64,000 nt of DNA from Vicinamibacterales bacterium (GCA_041659285.1 JBAZYO010000008.1:62001-126000), one strand, 5' to 3'; positions 42,930 to 50,907 are shown, counted from the stretch's first letter. Notes: generated by a model not told the origin, from the letters alone. Program-made: numbers and translations.

Positions 42930-44186
42930 ATGTCTACACCGGTAGTAATGCCCCAGATGGGCGAGTCGATTGCGGAAGGCACCATCGTCCGCTGGATCAA
43001 GAAGGTCGGCGACGCGGTGGACCGCGACGAGCCGCTGTTCGAGATTTCAACCGACAAGGTTGACGCCGAGATCCCGTCGCCCGCCGCCGGCGTGCTGATG
43101 TCGATCGCGGTGAAGGAAGGCGAGACGGTCCCGGTCAACAGCGTCGTCGCGACCATTGGCGCCGCGGGCGAGATGGTGGAAGCGCCGGCTGCACTTGCTG
43201 CACCTGCCGCAGCTACTGCATCCGCGGCACCAGCGGCACCAGCGGCACCTGACGCACCTGATGCACCTGATGCACCCGACGCACCCGGTGACCGCCAGAA
43301 GTCTTCGCCGCTGGTCCGTCGCATTGCCAAGGAACACAACGTGGACATCAGCCGGATCCACGGATCGGGCATCGGTGGCCGCGTCACCAAGCAGGACATC
43401 CTCGGCTTCATCGACAGCGGTGCGGCCGCGGTCCCGGCGGCGCCGGCGGTTGCCCGGCCCGCCCAGGAACACCCCTCGACGCCGGTGGTGCGGGCGGCCG
43501 GCGACACCGTTGTCCCAATGTCGGTGATGCGCAAGAAGATCGCCGAGCACATGGTGGTCAGCAAGCGCACCTCGGCGCACGTCTACTCGGTGTTCGAGGT
43601 GAACTATTCGCGCGTCGATCAGATCCGGAAGGCGAAGAAAGACGAGTTCGAACGGTCGGGCGCGAAGCTCACGTTCACGTCCTTCATCGCCAAGGTGGTG
43701 GTCGATTGCCTGCGCCGGCACAAGGTCATCAACGCCTCCATCGACGGCGACAACATCATCTACCGCAGCGACATCAACCTCGGCATTGCCGTGGCGCTTG
43801 AGAACGGGCTGATCGTGCCGGTGGTGAAGGCCGCTGGTGAGAAGAACACGCTCGGCCTGTCCAAGGCGATCCAGGACATCGCGGAGCGCGCCCGCGCGAA
43901 GAAGCTCAATCCCGAGGAAGTGCACGGCGGCACCTTCACCATCACCAACCCCGGCAACTTCGGCGCGCAGTTCGGCCTGCCGATCATCAACCAGCCGCAG
44001 GTCGCCATCCTCGGCGTTGGCGCCATCGAGAAGCGCCCGGTGGTGATCGACGATGCGATTGCGATTCGGTTGATGGGCTTCCTGACGCTGGGCTACGACC
44101 ACCGGCTGGTGGACGGCGCGGTGGCCGATCAGTTCATGGCTGACGTCAAGAAGGGCATCGAGACCTTCGACCCGGCACAGGTGTGA
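42930..44186 (+). CDS. 2-oxoacid dehydrogenase E2 (dihydrolipoamide acyltransferase)
   Basis: 418 residues: one lipoyl domain with Lys43 in STDKVDAE; an Ala/Pro linker containing APDAPDAPDAPDAP; the peripheral subunit-binding domain (SSPLVRRIAKEHNVDISRIHGSGIGGRVTKQDIL); and the acyltransferase domain with TFTITNPGNFG and active-site DHRLVDGA. This architecture fits 2-oxoglutarate (SucB) or branched-chain (BkdB) E2; the sequence alone does not decide. A GAGAAG ribosome site precedes ATG. Confidence 0.88.
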   Translation: MSTPVVMPQMGESIAEGTIVRWIKKVGDAVDRDEPLFEISTDKVDAEIPSPAAGVLMSIAVKEGETVPVNSVVATIGAAGEMVEAPAALAAPAAATASAAPAAPAAPDAPDAPDAPDAPGDRQKSSPLVRRIAKEHNVDISRIHGSGIGGRVTKQDILGFIDSGAAAVPAAPAVARPAQEHPSTPVVRAAGDTVVPMSVMRKKIAEHMVVSKRTSAHVYSVFEVNYSRVDQIRKAKKDEFERSGAKLTFTSFIAKVVVDCLRRHKVINASIDGDNIIYRSDINLGIAVALENGLIVPVVKAAGEKNTLGLSKAIQDIAERARAKKLNPEEVHGGTFTITNPGNFGAQFGLPIINQPQVAILGVGAIEKRPVVIDDAIAIRLMGFLTLGYDHRLVDGAVADQFMADVKKGIETFDPAQV

Positions 44187-44830
44187 CACCGCTCCAGGTC
44201 CGGCGGCTCGGCGTGGTCCCGTACGCGGACGCGCTCGAGCTGCAACGCGGGCTGGTCGAAGACCGCAAGACCGGGCGCATTCCCGACACGCTGTTGCTCC
44301 TGCAGCATCCGCATGTCCTGACCATCGGCGTGAAGAAGGATGGCCGGCGGCACATCCTGGCGGCGCCCGACCTGCTGGCCGCGCGCGGCGTCGAGGTGTT
44401 CGAGACCGGCCGCGGCGGCGACGTCACGTATCACGGGCCCGGCCAGCTGGTGGGCTATCCAATCATCGACTTGAATCCGGACCGGCGCGACGTGCACCGC
44501 TATGTCCGCGATCTCGAGGAGGTCATGATCCGCGTGTGCGCCGACTACGGCGTGGTGGCCGATCGCGTGACGGGGATGAGCGGGGCCTGGATCGGCGACG
44601 CGAAGATCGGCGCCATCGGCGTCCGCATTTCGCGCTGGGTCACCAGCCACGGCTTCGCCTTCAACGTCACGACCGACCTCGACTTCTTCAACCTCATCGT
44701 TCCCTGCGGCATCGCCGACCGCGCCGTCACCTCCCTGGCCGCCCAAACCGGCCGTGCCGTTGAGCTCGACGAGGTCGAAGATCGCTTTATCCGCCATTTG
44801 TCGGAAGTCTTCGCGCGCGAACCGCTCTAG
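44183..44830 (+). CDS. lipB: Lipoyl(octanoyl) transferase
   Basis: 215 residues. RGGDVTYHGPGQLVGYPIIDL is the LipB signature. GDAKIGAIGVRI contains the catalytic Lys and VPCGI the acyl-accepting Cys. It moves octanoate from acyl carrier protein to lipoyl domains. The GTG start overlaps the E2 stop (GTGA), so the enzyme is translated together with its target protein. No lipA is adjacent in the window. Its stop is 3 bp from the convergent dehydrogenase-like gene. Confidence 0.92.
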   Translation: MTPLQVRRLGVVPYADALELQRGLVEDRKTGRIPDTLLLLQHPHVLTIGVKKDGRRHILAAPDLLAARGVEVFETGRGGDVTYHGPGQLVGYPIIDLNPDRRDVHRYVRDLEEVMIRVCADYGVVADRVTGMSGAWIGDAKIGAIGVRISRWVTSHGFAFNVTTDLDFFNLIVPCGIADRAVTSLAAQTGRAVELDEVEDRFIRHLSEVFAREPL

Positions 44831-44833
44831 CAG

Positions 44834-45679
44834 CTAGCGGAGGGTCGTTTCGTAGCGCACGCGGTCGCGTGTGGATAGCGCCGGCGCCACCACCGTTGCA
44901 ATGCCCGATGGCTGAAGGGTCACGGGCATCATCGACGAGCGGCCCGGCGTGCCTTCGTCTCGCGTCACGGCCACCAGCGCCATGTGGAGGCGCGGCGATC
45001 GCGTGATCGCGGTGCGAATGATGCGGGTGGCGGCCGCCGCCAGCGCATAGGGGCCGGGCGGCCACAGGCGCGCCACCCGCGCGTCGAGCCGGGCCAGCTG
45101 TGCGGCCGACAGCACGCGCGGGATGGTGCGCCCGCCGATCGCCGCTTCATCCCACGGCACGATCACCTGGTGCGGGGGCCGGCCCAGCACCGACAGCGAG
45201 ATGTCCGACGGTGCCGCGTTCGCTTCGAGCGCGGTGATGGCGGTGACCGCGGATCGCAAGGCTTCGGCGCCGGTGCCGAACAGCCTCGTCCGCGGGATGC
45301 CGAGTTCGTTCACGCCGCGCTCGACCAGCCCGGACTGGGCGGCACCGGCGCAGAGCAAGGGCGCCGACTGGTTGAGTCCCGCCACCCGTCTCAGGAGCGC
45401 GAGCCCCGCCTCGTCTTGCCACTCGCCGCCGGGCTGCCCCGCGCGATCGGCGAACACGATCATGGCGGCGCCCACCACGGCGGCGACGTCGTTGGTGCCC
45501 GCCATCACCGTGTGATACCGGTCCACCGGCCCCGATTGCGCCACGTCCAGGGCCTTGCCCTCGGCGACCGTGCCCAGATCGTCCACCAGGACGATTCGCG
45601 ACACCAGGTCAGTGGCGGCCAGCTGGCGCGCAAAAGCGCTACCGATTTCCCCGGCCCCCAGAATCACGACAGTCGGCAC
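44834..45679 (-). CDS. Malate/lactate dehydrogenase-fold protein, catalytic motifs not canonical
   Basis: 281 residues. PTVVILGAGEIGSAFARQLAATDLVSRIVLVDD is a clear NAD-binding Rossmann start of the LDH/MDH family, and GKALDVAQSGPV is the expected next block. However, the substrate arginine loop (R-xxxxx-SR-DLL) reads ADRAGQPGGEWQDEAG and the catalytic HGD region reads RPPHQVIVPW. The reaction may therefore differ from malate or lactate oxidation. GTG 45679 is preceded by TAGAAT with a 7-nt gap, divergent from the SDR gene only 18 bp away. Confidence 0.7.
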   Translation of the reverse strand: MPTVVILGAGEIGSAFARQLAATDLVSRIVLVDDLGTVAEGKALDVAQSGPVDRYHTVMAGTNDVAAVVGAAMIVFADRAGQPGGEWQDEAGLALLRRVAGLNQSAPLLCAGAAQSGLVERGVNELGIPRTRLFGTGAEALRSAVTAITALEANAAPSDISLSVLGRPPHQVIVPWDEAAIGGRTIPRVLSAAQLARLDARVARLWPPGPYALAAAATRIIRTAITRSPRLHMALVAVTRDEGTPGRSSMMPVTLQPSGIATVVAPALSTRDRVRYETTLR

Positions 45680-45685
45680 GCGGAC

Positions 45686-45692
45686 TATTCTA
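45686..45692. promoter_or_regulatory. Overlapping divergent -10 boxes (LDH-fold / SDR genes)
   Basis: TATTCTA is TATTCT on plus, ending 6 nt before ATG 45698, and TAGAAT on minus, ending 7 nt before GTG 45679. Both transcripts would be leaderless and the two promoters cannot be occupied independently. Confidence 0.5.
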
Positions 45693-45697
45693 TAGGC

Positions 45698-46414
45698 ATG
45701 GCACGAGTCACCTTGGTCACCGGCGGCACGCGGGGCATCGGCTACGCGCTGGCGGAAGCGCTCCTCCGGCACGGCGATCAGGTGGCCATCACCGGTACCT
45801 CCAGCGACAGCGTGGTGCGTGCGGAGCGCGCCCTGGCCACGGCCGGCGGCGATGCCGGCCGCGTGGCGGGCATTGTCTGCGACGTTCGCGACCCGGCGTC
45901 GGCGGAGCTCGCGGTGCGGACCGCCGCCGCCCGATTCGGCGGACTCGATGCGCTGGTCAACAATGCCGGTGTCGGCGTCGGCGTGCCGATCTCGGAGATG
46001 CCGCACGATGAATGGGACCGCATCATCGGCACCAACCTCACCGGCGTGTTCAACTGCTGCAAGGCGGCCATTCCCGTGCTGCGCGAGCGCGGCGGCGGCT
46101 GGATCGTGAACGTCAGCAGCCTCGCCAGCAAGAACCCTTTCGTTGGCGGCGCCGCCTACTGCGCGTCGAAAGCCGGGTTGAACGCGTTCAGCGAAGCGCT
46201 GATGCAGGAACTGCGCGGCGACAACATCCGCGTCACTTACATCCTGCCCGGTTCGGTGGCGACCGGGTTCTCGGGCCGTGAAGAGACGACCGGCGCGGAC
46301 TGGAAGCTCCAACCGGAAGATGTGGCACAAGCCATCGTCGACGTGCTGAACCATCCCGGCCGCAGCCTGCCGAGCCGCGTCGAGATCCGTCCCTCGAAGC
46401 CGCAGAAGAGCTAA
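45698..46414 (+). CDS. Short-chain dehydrogenase/reductase
   Basis: 238 residues of the classical SDR family: VTGGTRGIGYALAEALL (cofactor-binding TGxxxGIG), DALVNNAGVG (NNAG), catalytic Ser in IVNVSSLASKN, and YCASK (Tyr-x-x-x-Lys). VTYILPGSVATGF is the PG motif region. Arg after the first strand and an acidic-poor pocket suggest NADP(H). The substrate is unknown; it resembles 3-oxoacyl reductase-like enzymes. The pseudokinase-like gene starts directly after its stop. Confidence 0.85.
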   Translation: MARVTLVTGGTRGIGYALAEALLRHGDQVAITGTSSDSVVRAERALATAGGDAGRVAGIVCDVRDPASAELAVRTAAARFGGLDALVNNAGVGVGVPISEMPHDEWDRIIGTNLTGVFNCCKAAIPVLRERGGGWIVNVSSLASKNPFVGGAAYCASKAGLNAFSEALMQELRGDNIRVTYILPGSVATGFSGREETTGADWKLQPEDVAQAIVDVLNHPGRSLPSRVEIRPSKPQKS

Positions 46415-46954
46415 GTGATCGCCAACCGCTACGAGCCGCTGGAAGTGGCGCCGCCGGGCGCGGCGGTCAAGGCGCGCGACATGCAGACGGCGCAGACCGT
46501 GATGCTGCGGCCGGTGATGCGTCTCGACGAACGGCTGCGCGGCATCTTTCACCCGTCGCTGGTCACCATCTTCGACATCGTGCACGACGGGTCGGCGACG
46601 TTCGCCGCGTGCGAGTTCGTGCTCGGCCGCAGCTTGCGCCTGATCATGGGCGGCCAGCCATTCAACGGCCGCCGCGCCTCGGAGATTGTCGCGGAGATCT
46701 CAGACGGTGTCGCGGAGCTTCACGCGCGGGGCATTCACCACGGCGCCATCACCATCGACACCGTGTTGCTGACGACGAAGGGCAAGTCGAAGTTGGATCT
46801 GGTGCACGCCGTGGCGTCCACCGAGGCCACCGACCTCGATCACCTGCGCGGGTTGCTGGCGGACCTGACCCACATTCGCCCGCCGGCGCCCGAACTGGCC
46901 TCGGTTGACTCCGCCGCCCTGTTGGCGGCGAAGCTGCGCGCCTGGCCTAGCTGA
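46415..46954 (+). CDS. Short protein-kinase-like protein, probably a pseudokinase
   Basis: 179 residues. The order of elements follows a Ser/Thr kinase: a start resembling the glycine-loop region, VMLRPVM, the HPSLVTIFDIVHDG block (kinase HPNIV-x-I-x-D), CEFVLGRSLRLIMGG (hinge), then AEISDGVAELHARGIHHGAITIDTVLLTTKGKSKLDLV. In the last segment, the catalytic HRDLKPxN is replaced by HHGAITIDT and DFG by LDL. Catalytic Asp and metal-binding residues are therefore lacking. It begins at a GTG abutting the SDR stop and overlaps the convergent dehydratase by 8 bp. Confidence 0.65.
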   Translation: MIANRYEPLEVAPPGAAVKARDMQTAQTVMLRPVMRLDERLRGIFHPSLVTIFDIVHDGSATFAACEFVLGRSLRLIMGGQPFNGRRASEIVAEISDGVAELHARGIHHGAITIDTVLLTTKGKSKLDLVHAVASTEATDLDHLRGLLADLTHIRPPAPELASVDSAALLAAKLRAWPS

Positions 46955-47930
46955 TGGTGAACAGCCATTTCGGCAGGTCCACGTTGCTGCCGCTGATCAT
47001 CGTCACCACGCGCTGACCCGGCGCCGAGGCCTTGCCGGCCATGATCGCCGCGGTGGCGGCGGCGCCGGCGCCTTCCACGATTAGCCGCTCTTCGGTGGCC
47101 AGGCCTTTCATGGCCCGCGCCAGGTCGTCTTCGCTGACGGTGACTATGTAGTCCACGACCTGCTTCACCAGCGGGAACGTGATGCTGCCGGCCTCGATGT
47201 TCCCGGTGAGGCCGTCGGCGAGCGACTGCCGCGGCGTGATCTCGGTGATGCGCCCGGCCTCCAGGCTCAGCGTGAACGGAGACGACGCTTCGACTTCGAC
47301 GCCGACAATGGTCACGCGCGGCGCCGCGGCCTTGAGCGCGAGGCCCATGCCGCTGGCGAGACCGCCGCCGCCCAGCGGGATCACCACCACGTCGAAGCCC
47401 GCCATCGCCTCGACGATCTCGAGGCCGATCGTGCCGGCGCCGGCGATCACGTCGGGGTGGTTGTACGGGGACACATACACCGCGCCTTCGGCCACCGCGT
47501 ACTGCCTGGCCTGTTTCTCGGCGGCGTCGTAGTCGTCGCACTCGCCGTGGAGCACGGCGCCATGGCGGCGAATCGCGTTCTTCTTCGCTTCAGGCGCGCC
47601 GGCCGGCGTGAAGACCACGCACGCCATGCCCAGCCGCTCCGCCGCCAGCGCCAACGCGCGCCCATGATTGCCGGCCGAGGCCGTGACGATGGTCAGGTCC
47701 CGCGGCGACACCGGCGCGCCGTCGTCGGCCGGCTCGATTAGCCGCAACGCCGCGTTCAGCGCGCCGCGGATCTTGAAGGAGTTGGAGAGGTTGAGCGACT
47801 CGATCTTGAGGAAGACGCTGCCGTCGGCAATGGACGACAGCCAGTGCGACGGCAGCAAGGGCGTTGGCTGCAGGTGCGGCGCGAGCCGCCGCCTGGCTTC
47901 GTAGATATCGAGCGCGGTGGGCAACATCAT
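46947..47930 (-). CDS. Threonine/serine dehydratase-like PLP enzyme
   Basis: 327 residues, fold type II. KIESLNLSNSFKIRGALNA carries the PLP lysine, TASAGNHGRALALAAERLG the cofactor Asn loop, and PLGGGGLASGMGLALK the phosphate-binding glycine loop. This is the threonine ammonia-lyase/serine racemase group without a regulatory ACT domain, like catabolic TdcB. It deaminates threonine or serine to 2-oxoacid. Its ATG overlaps the stop of the upstream receiver-like gene (ATGA). Confidence 0.85.
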   Translation of the reverse strand: MMLPTALDIYEARRRLAPHLQPTPLLPSHWLSSIADGSVFLKIESLNLSNSFKIRGALNAALRLIEPADDGAPVSPRDLTIVTASAGNHGRALALAAERLGMACVVFTPAGAPEAKKNAIRRHGAVLHGECDDYDAAEKQARQYAVAEGAVYVSPYNHPDVIAGAGTIGLEIVEAMAGFDVVVIPLGGGGLASGMGLALKAAAPRVTIVGVEVEASSPFTLSLEAGRITEITPRQSLADGLTGNIEAGSITFPLVKQVVDYIVTVSEDDLARAMKGLATEERLIVEGAGAAATAAIMAGKASAPGQRVVTMISGSNVDLPKWLFTIS

Positions 47931-48277
47931 GAACCCTGCAGCAGTTGCGGCAACTGCGTCACGAACGCCGACCTGGCCATCACCTGGCCGACGCCGGCCT
48001 GGCGGGCCTGGGCGATCAGGTCGGTTTGCACGTGCGACACGAACCCGACGGTCGGCACCGAGGCCAGCGCCGGGTCGGCCCGCAGCGCGGCCACCGCCTC
48101 GAGCGGACGCACCTTCACGCTGTTGAGGTCGAAAATGACCAGGCGCGGCGCCTTGGTCCGGACCGCCTCGACAATCGCCTCGGGCGAGCGCGCGAAGGCG
48201 ATTTCGACGCCCAGGGCTTTGGCGGCGCTCGAGATGCGCGATGCAAACATCAGATCGTCCACGGCAACGATGACCAC
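47927..48277 (-). CDS. Stand-alone receiver-like domain protein
   Basis: 116 residues, the size of a single CheY-like domain: VIVAVDDLMFASRISSAAKALG (acidic pair), PRLVIFDLNSVKVRPLEAV (phospho-acceptor-like Asp), VPTVGFVSHVQTD (Ser/Thr position) and AGVGQVMARSAF, in which the usual conserved Lys is Arg. It may be a degenerate receiver. The GTG start follows TAGGAT by 6 nt, implying leaderless transcription. It is coupled to the downstream dehydratase. Confidence 0.65.
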   Translation of the reverse strand: MVIVAVDDLMFASRISSAAKALGVEIAFARSPEAIVEAVRTKAPRLVIFDLNSVKVRPLEAVAALRADPALASVPTVGFVSHVQTDLIAQARQAGVGQVMARSAFVTQLPQLLQGS

Positions 48278-48282
48278 CCCTG

Positions 48283-48289
48283 TATCCTA
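48283..48289. promoter_or_regulatory. Overlapping divergent -10 boxes (receiver-like / metallo-hydrolase genes)
   Basis: TATCCTA reads TATCCT on plus (6 nt before ATG 48295) and TAGGAT on minus (6 nt before GTG 48277). The whole intergenic gap is 17 bp, leaving no leader on either side. Confidence 0.55.
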
Positions 48290-48294
48290 GTTCA

Positions 48295-48966
48295 ATGATC
48301 CTCGGGGCCGCGGCGGAAGGGCCATTTCAGAAGAACGGCTACGTGCTGGGGTGCGAACGCACGAAGGACGCCGTCTACATCGATCCCGGCGACGAGGTGG
48401 AGCACCTGCTGGAATTCGTCTCCGTCCAGGGTCTGACGGTCAGCGGCATCCTGCTGACCCACGCTCATGTCGATCACGTGTCGGGCGTTGCTGAGGCCAG
48501 GCGGCGCCTGGGCGCGCCGATCTACCTGCACCGGGCGGACCAGCCGCTGTACGACCACGCCGCAAGGCAGGGCGCGATGTTCGGCATCCAGGTGGAGCAG
48601 CCGCCGCCCGTCGATCGCTATTACGAGGGGCAGGGGCCCATCACCTTCGGTGACTACGTGGTGCACGTTCACCACACGCCGGGTCACGCCCCGGGCGGGG
48701 TGTGCCTGGCGGTCTCGAAAACCGGCGACGCCGCGGCGCCGGCGCTGTTCGTCGGCGACACCCTGTTCGCCGGGTCGATCGGCCGCACCGACCTGCCGGG
48801 GGCCGACTACGAGACCCTGCTGAAGGCGATCACCGGCGTGCTGTTCGCGTTTCCCGACGAATCGGTGGTCTATTCCGGCCACGGGCCCGAGACGACGATT
48901 GGCCGCGAGCGCCGGACGAACCCGTTTGTGTTGGAGTACTTGGAAAACAAGCGGCTTGGGGCTTGA
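48295..48966 (+). CDS. Metallo-beta-lactamase-fold hydrolase (glyoxalase II-like)
   Basis: 223 residues. Zinc-binding HAHVDH (TLTHAHVDHVSG), HHTPGHAPGGVCL, FVGDTLFAGSIGRTDLPG and the terminal SGHGPETTIGRERRTNPF are the four blocks of glyoxalase II/YcbL-like enzymes. It is expected to hydrolyse a thioester such as S-lactoylglutathione or another bacillithiol-like conjugate. Single gene on the plus strand. Confidence 0.88.
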   Translation: MILGAAAEGPFQKNGYVLGCERTKDAVYIDPGDEVEHLLEFVSVQGLTVSGILLTHAHVDHVSGVAEARRRLGAPIYLHRADQPLYDHAARQGAMFGIQVEQPPPVDRYYEGQGPITFGDYVVHVHHTPGHAPGGVCLAVSKTGDAAAPALFVGDTLFAGSIGRTDLPGADYETLLKAITGVLFAFPDESVVYSGHGPETTIGRERRTNPFVLEYLENKRLGA

Positions 48967-49081
48967 GACTTGGGACCCGACTATTGAGCACCGGGAAAGA
49001 ATGGTGGCTGAAACAACTCGTAGTCAATTGGAAACCGCGTCCCCTCTCGCGAGAGAAGCCCGACCACGAAAAGCAGCTGGC

Positions 49082-49105
49082 CTGGTCGCCTGAAGTCTGG
49101 CCGAC
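49082..49105. repeat. 24-bp direct repeat, left copy, flanking the toxin-antitoxin pair
   Basis: Begins CTGGTCGCCTGAAGTCTG and continues GCCGAC. The copy at 50055-50078 matches at 21 of 24 positions. The interval contains just the VapBC-like genes and one 30-nt repeat. Confidence 0.5.
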
Positions 49106-49174
49106 TCACCGCGTCGACGCGGTCACAGAGACCACATCGTGCTATTCTTGTGACTACATGTGGAGGTGTCGCAC

Positions 49175-49447
49175 GTGGAAACAGTCGGCATTCGCGAACT
49201 GAAGAGCGGTCTGAGCCGCTACCTGAGGCGGGTGCGCGCCGGTGCGCGCGTGACCGTGACTGAGCGCGGCCGAGCGATTGCGACCATCACGCCGGTCAGT
49301 CTCCCAGCCGACCTGAAATGGGCGCACGCGCTGGTGATCGGTGGACGAGCGCAGTGGGCCGGCGGTAAGCCCGCGGGCGCCAAGCGTCCGAAACCAACGG
49401 CCTCAGGGCGTTCGGTCTCGGCCGCTGTACTCGAGGACCGGCGATGA
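49175..49447 (+). CDS. Phd/YefM-type antitoxin of a VapBC-like pair
   Basis: 90 residues. METVGIRELKSGLSRYLRRVRAGARVTVTERGRAIATITPV is a Phd/YefM-type N-terminal DNA-binding fold; the C-terminal basic, Pro/Ser-rich tail should wrap the toxin. GTG 49175 was chosen because GGAGG lies 7 nt upstream; GTG 49160 and 49166 are alternatives. It overlaps the toxin start (ATGA). It neutralises the PIN toxin and probably represses its own operon. Confidence 0.8.
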   Translation: METVGIRELKSGLSRYLRRVRAGARVTVTERGRAIATITPVSLPADLKWAHALVIGGRAQWAGGKPAGAKRPKPTASGRSVSAAVLEDRR

Positions 49448-49881
49448 CGCTCTACCTCGACACGAGCAGCCTCGTGAAGCTGTACGTGGCCGAGGCCGAG
49501 AGCGAGTCGGTGCGCCGGCTGGTGGACCATGCCGACATCGTCGCGACAGCCGCGATTGCCTACCCCGAAGCACGCGCGGCGCTGGCACGCCGCCGACGTG
49601 AGGGTAACCTGCCGGCACGGGCCTTTGCGGCGGCAAAGCGGGCACTCGACGACGACTGGCCCCGATACCTGGCCGTCGACGTGACGTCCGCGGTGTGCCG
49701 CGAGGCGGGCGCCTTGGCGGAGCGCCATGGCTTGCGCGGCTACGACAGCGTGCACCTGGCCGCGTTCCTGCACCTGGCCCGTGCTGCTGGCAAAGCGGCG
49801 GTGCGGTTCTCGTGCTTCGACGACCGCCTGACCCGTGCGACCCGCACCGCGCTTCGGACGCTCCGGCCAGCCGGGCGCTGA
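49444..49881 (+). CDS. PIN-domain ribonuclease toxin (VapC family)
   Basis: 145 residues. The acidic active site is visible: Asp6 (MTLYLDTSSLVKLY), Glu in IAYPEARAALARR, Asp in LRGYDSVHLAAF and Asp in SCFDDRLTRA. These four positions define VapC-type Mg-dependent RNases that cut tRNA or rRNA. Translation is coupled to the antitoxin. The pair sits between short direct repeats in an accessory stretch. Confidence 0.85.
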   Translation: MTLYLDTSSLVKLYVAEAESESVRRLVDHADIVATAAIAYPEARAALARRRREGNLPARAFAAAKRALDDDWPRYLAVDVTSAVCREAGALAERHGLRGYDSVHLAAFLHLARAAGKAAVRFSCFDDRLTRATRTALRTLRPAGR

Positions 49882-49942
49882 AGGCATCTCGGACTGGGAG
49901 AGTGTGTCGCCGCAGAATTCGCCCGTCATGCTGCGGTGACGG

Positions 49943-49975
49943 GCCAGTTGCGAGGTTCGTCCCAGACACCCAGCC
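49943..49975. repeat. Dispersed ~30-nt repeat, copy 1
   Basis: GCCAGTTGCGAGGTTCGTCC continues CAGACACCCAGCC. Two further copies lie at 50303 and 54297. The surrounding 49882-50414 gap (533 bp) contains no gene I can support; it holds two copies of this repeat and the right direct repeat of the toxin-antitoxin module. Confidence 0.6.
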
Positions 49976-50054
49976 AACTCGTCCGGAAGGCATCGGCAGC
50001 GACGTGGAGATCGTCCTGAAGCCGCGCGCTCGGACGGCGGGTCGAGCGCGGGTG

Positions 50055-50078
50055 CTGGTCGCCTGAGATCTGTCCGAC
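50055..50078. repeat. 24-bp direct repeat, right copy
   Basis: Begins CTGGTCGCCTGAGATCTG and continues TCCGAC. Three mismatches to the copy at 49082-49105. Confidence 0.5.
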
Positions 50079-50302
50079 ATTTGTATGCATACTTCGGACA
50101 GCCTCATCCCGACTCGGACCCACGAGATCCGGGAACGACTCGTTGTGAATGGTTGCACCGGAGGCCGCCCGTTTCACGCTGCGTGATGAGGTCGCTGCGA
50201 GTTCCGTCTCATACACCAGCCGCAGAATTTCCGCGCTTCACCAGTTTCTTGCTCCAAGGACAAATGCGCAGCGAGCCGGTCGGTCTCCGGTCGGGACAAC
50301 CG

Positions 50303-50337
50303 GCCAGTTGCGAAGGTCGTCCCAAAACACCAACTGG
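50303..50337. repeat. Dispersed ~30-nt repeat, copy 2
   Basis: GCCAGTTGCGAAGGTCGTCC followed by CAAAACACCAACTGG. The ends CCAGTTG and CAACTGG are complementary, so this copy can form a hairpin. Confidence 0.6.
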
Positions 50338-50414
50338 AGAGATTCAGAATGGCTCTTAAATGGGCGTAACGTGCGATGGGGCCGGGCGCGCGGCGTGTCT
50401 TCCGTTGGGGACCG

Positions 50415-50885
50415 TTACTTCGGCGGCCCGAACGGCAGCGTCTTGCCGTCGGCGAGCTTCGCCTCGACGCCCTGCGCGAGGCGGCCGGCCTTCAACGCCG
50501 CGTCGGCAACCGCGCTGATACCCGTCGGCATGGTTTCGCGCAGCTTGGCGCCGAGTGTCTGCGCGGCGGTCGACGCCGGCTTCGGCAGGAACACCGACAC
50601 GCTCGTCGATATGCCCGGCTTTACCTGCCCGGCGGGGCCGAAACGCCATCCCGCTTTCATCAGGACTCCAATCACGTCTCCGGCCACCACCCATTGCTCG
50701 GACTTGCCGTTGTTCTGCACCGTCATCAGGAAGCAGACGGGCAGCTCGCCCGGCGGCATGATGACCGCGTCGACCGTTCCGGCAAACGAGACGCGGTGCG
50801 AGGTATCGTAGTGTTCCGCCACGGTCCCTTGCGCCAGGAGCGGCGCCAGTGACAGGACAGCAATCAACGTGACGGTCTTCATCAT
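50415..50885 (-). CDS. Small exported protein resembling DUF6152
   Basis: 156 residues. The signal peptide MMKTVTLIAVLSLAPLLAQ is followed by AEHYDTSHRVSFAGTVDAVIMPPGELPVCFLMTVQNNGKSEQWVVAGDVIGVLMKAGWRFG, which resembles the DUF6152 pattern (a small periplasmic beta-barrel domain common in soil bacteria). Function unknown. It begins 22 bp after the permease stop on the same strand, so it is the last gene of the PadR-permease operon. Two adjacent ATGs are possible starts; GAGGAG precedes both. Confidence 0.65.
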   Translation of the reverse strand: MMKTVTLIAVLSLAPLLAQGTVAEHYDTSHRVSFAGTVDAVIMPPGELPVCFLMTVQNNGKSEQWVVAGDVIGVLMKAGWRFGPAGQVKPGISTSVSVFLPKPASTAAQTLGAKLRETMPTGISAVADAALKAGRLAQGVEAKLADGKTLPFGPPK

Positions 50886-50907
50886 GTCGCTCCTCTTTTG
50901 AGTAATG

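Noticed and set aside
48899..49093. Short frame after the metallo-hydrolase (ending PRKAAGLVA) as a gene
   Set aside because: It overlaps the metallo-hydrolase 3' end out of frame and lacks a ribosome site; only its last bases are of interest because they belong to the left direct repeat.
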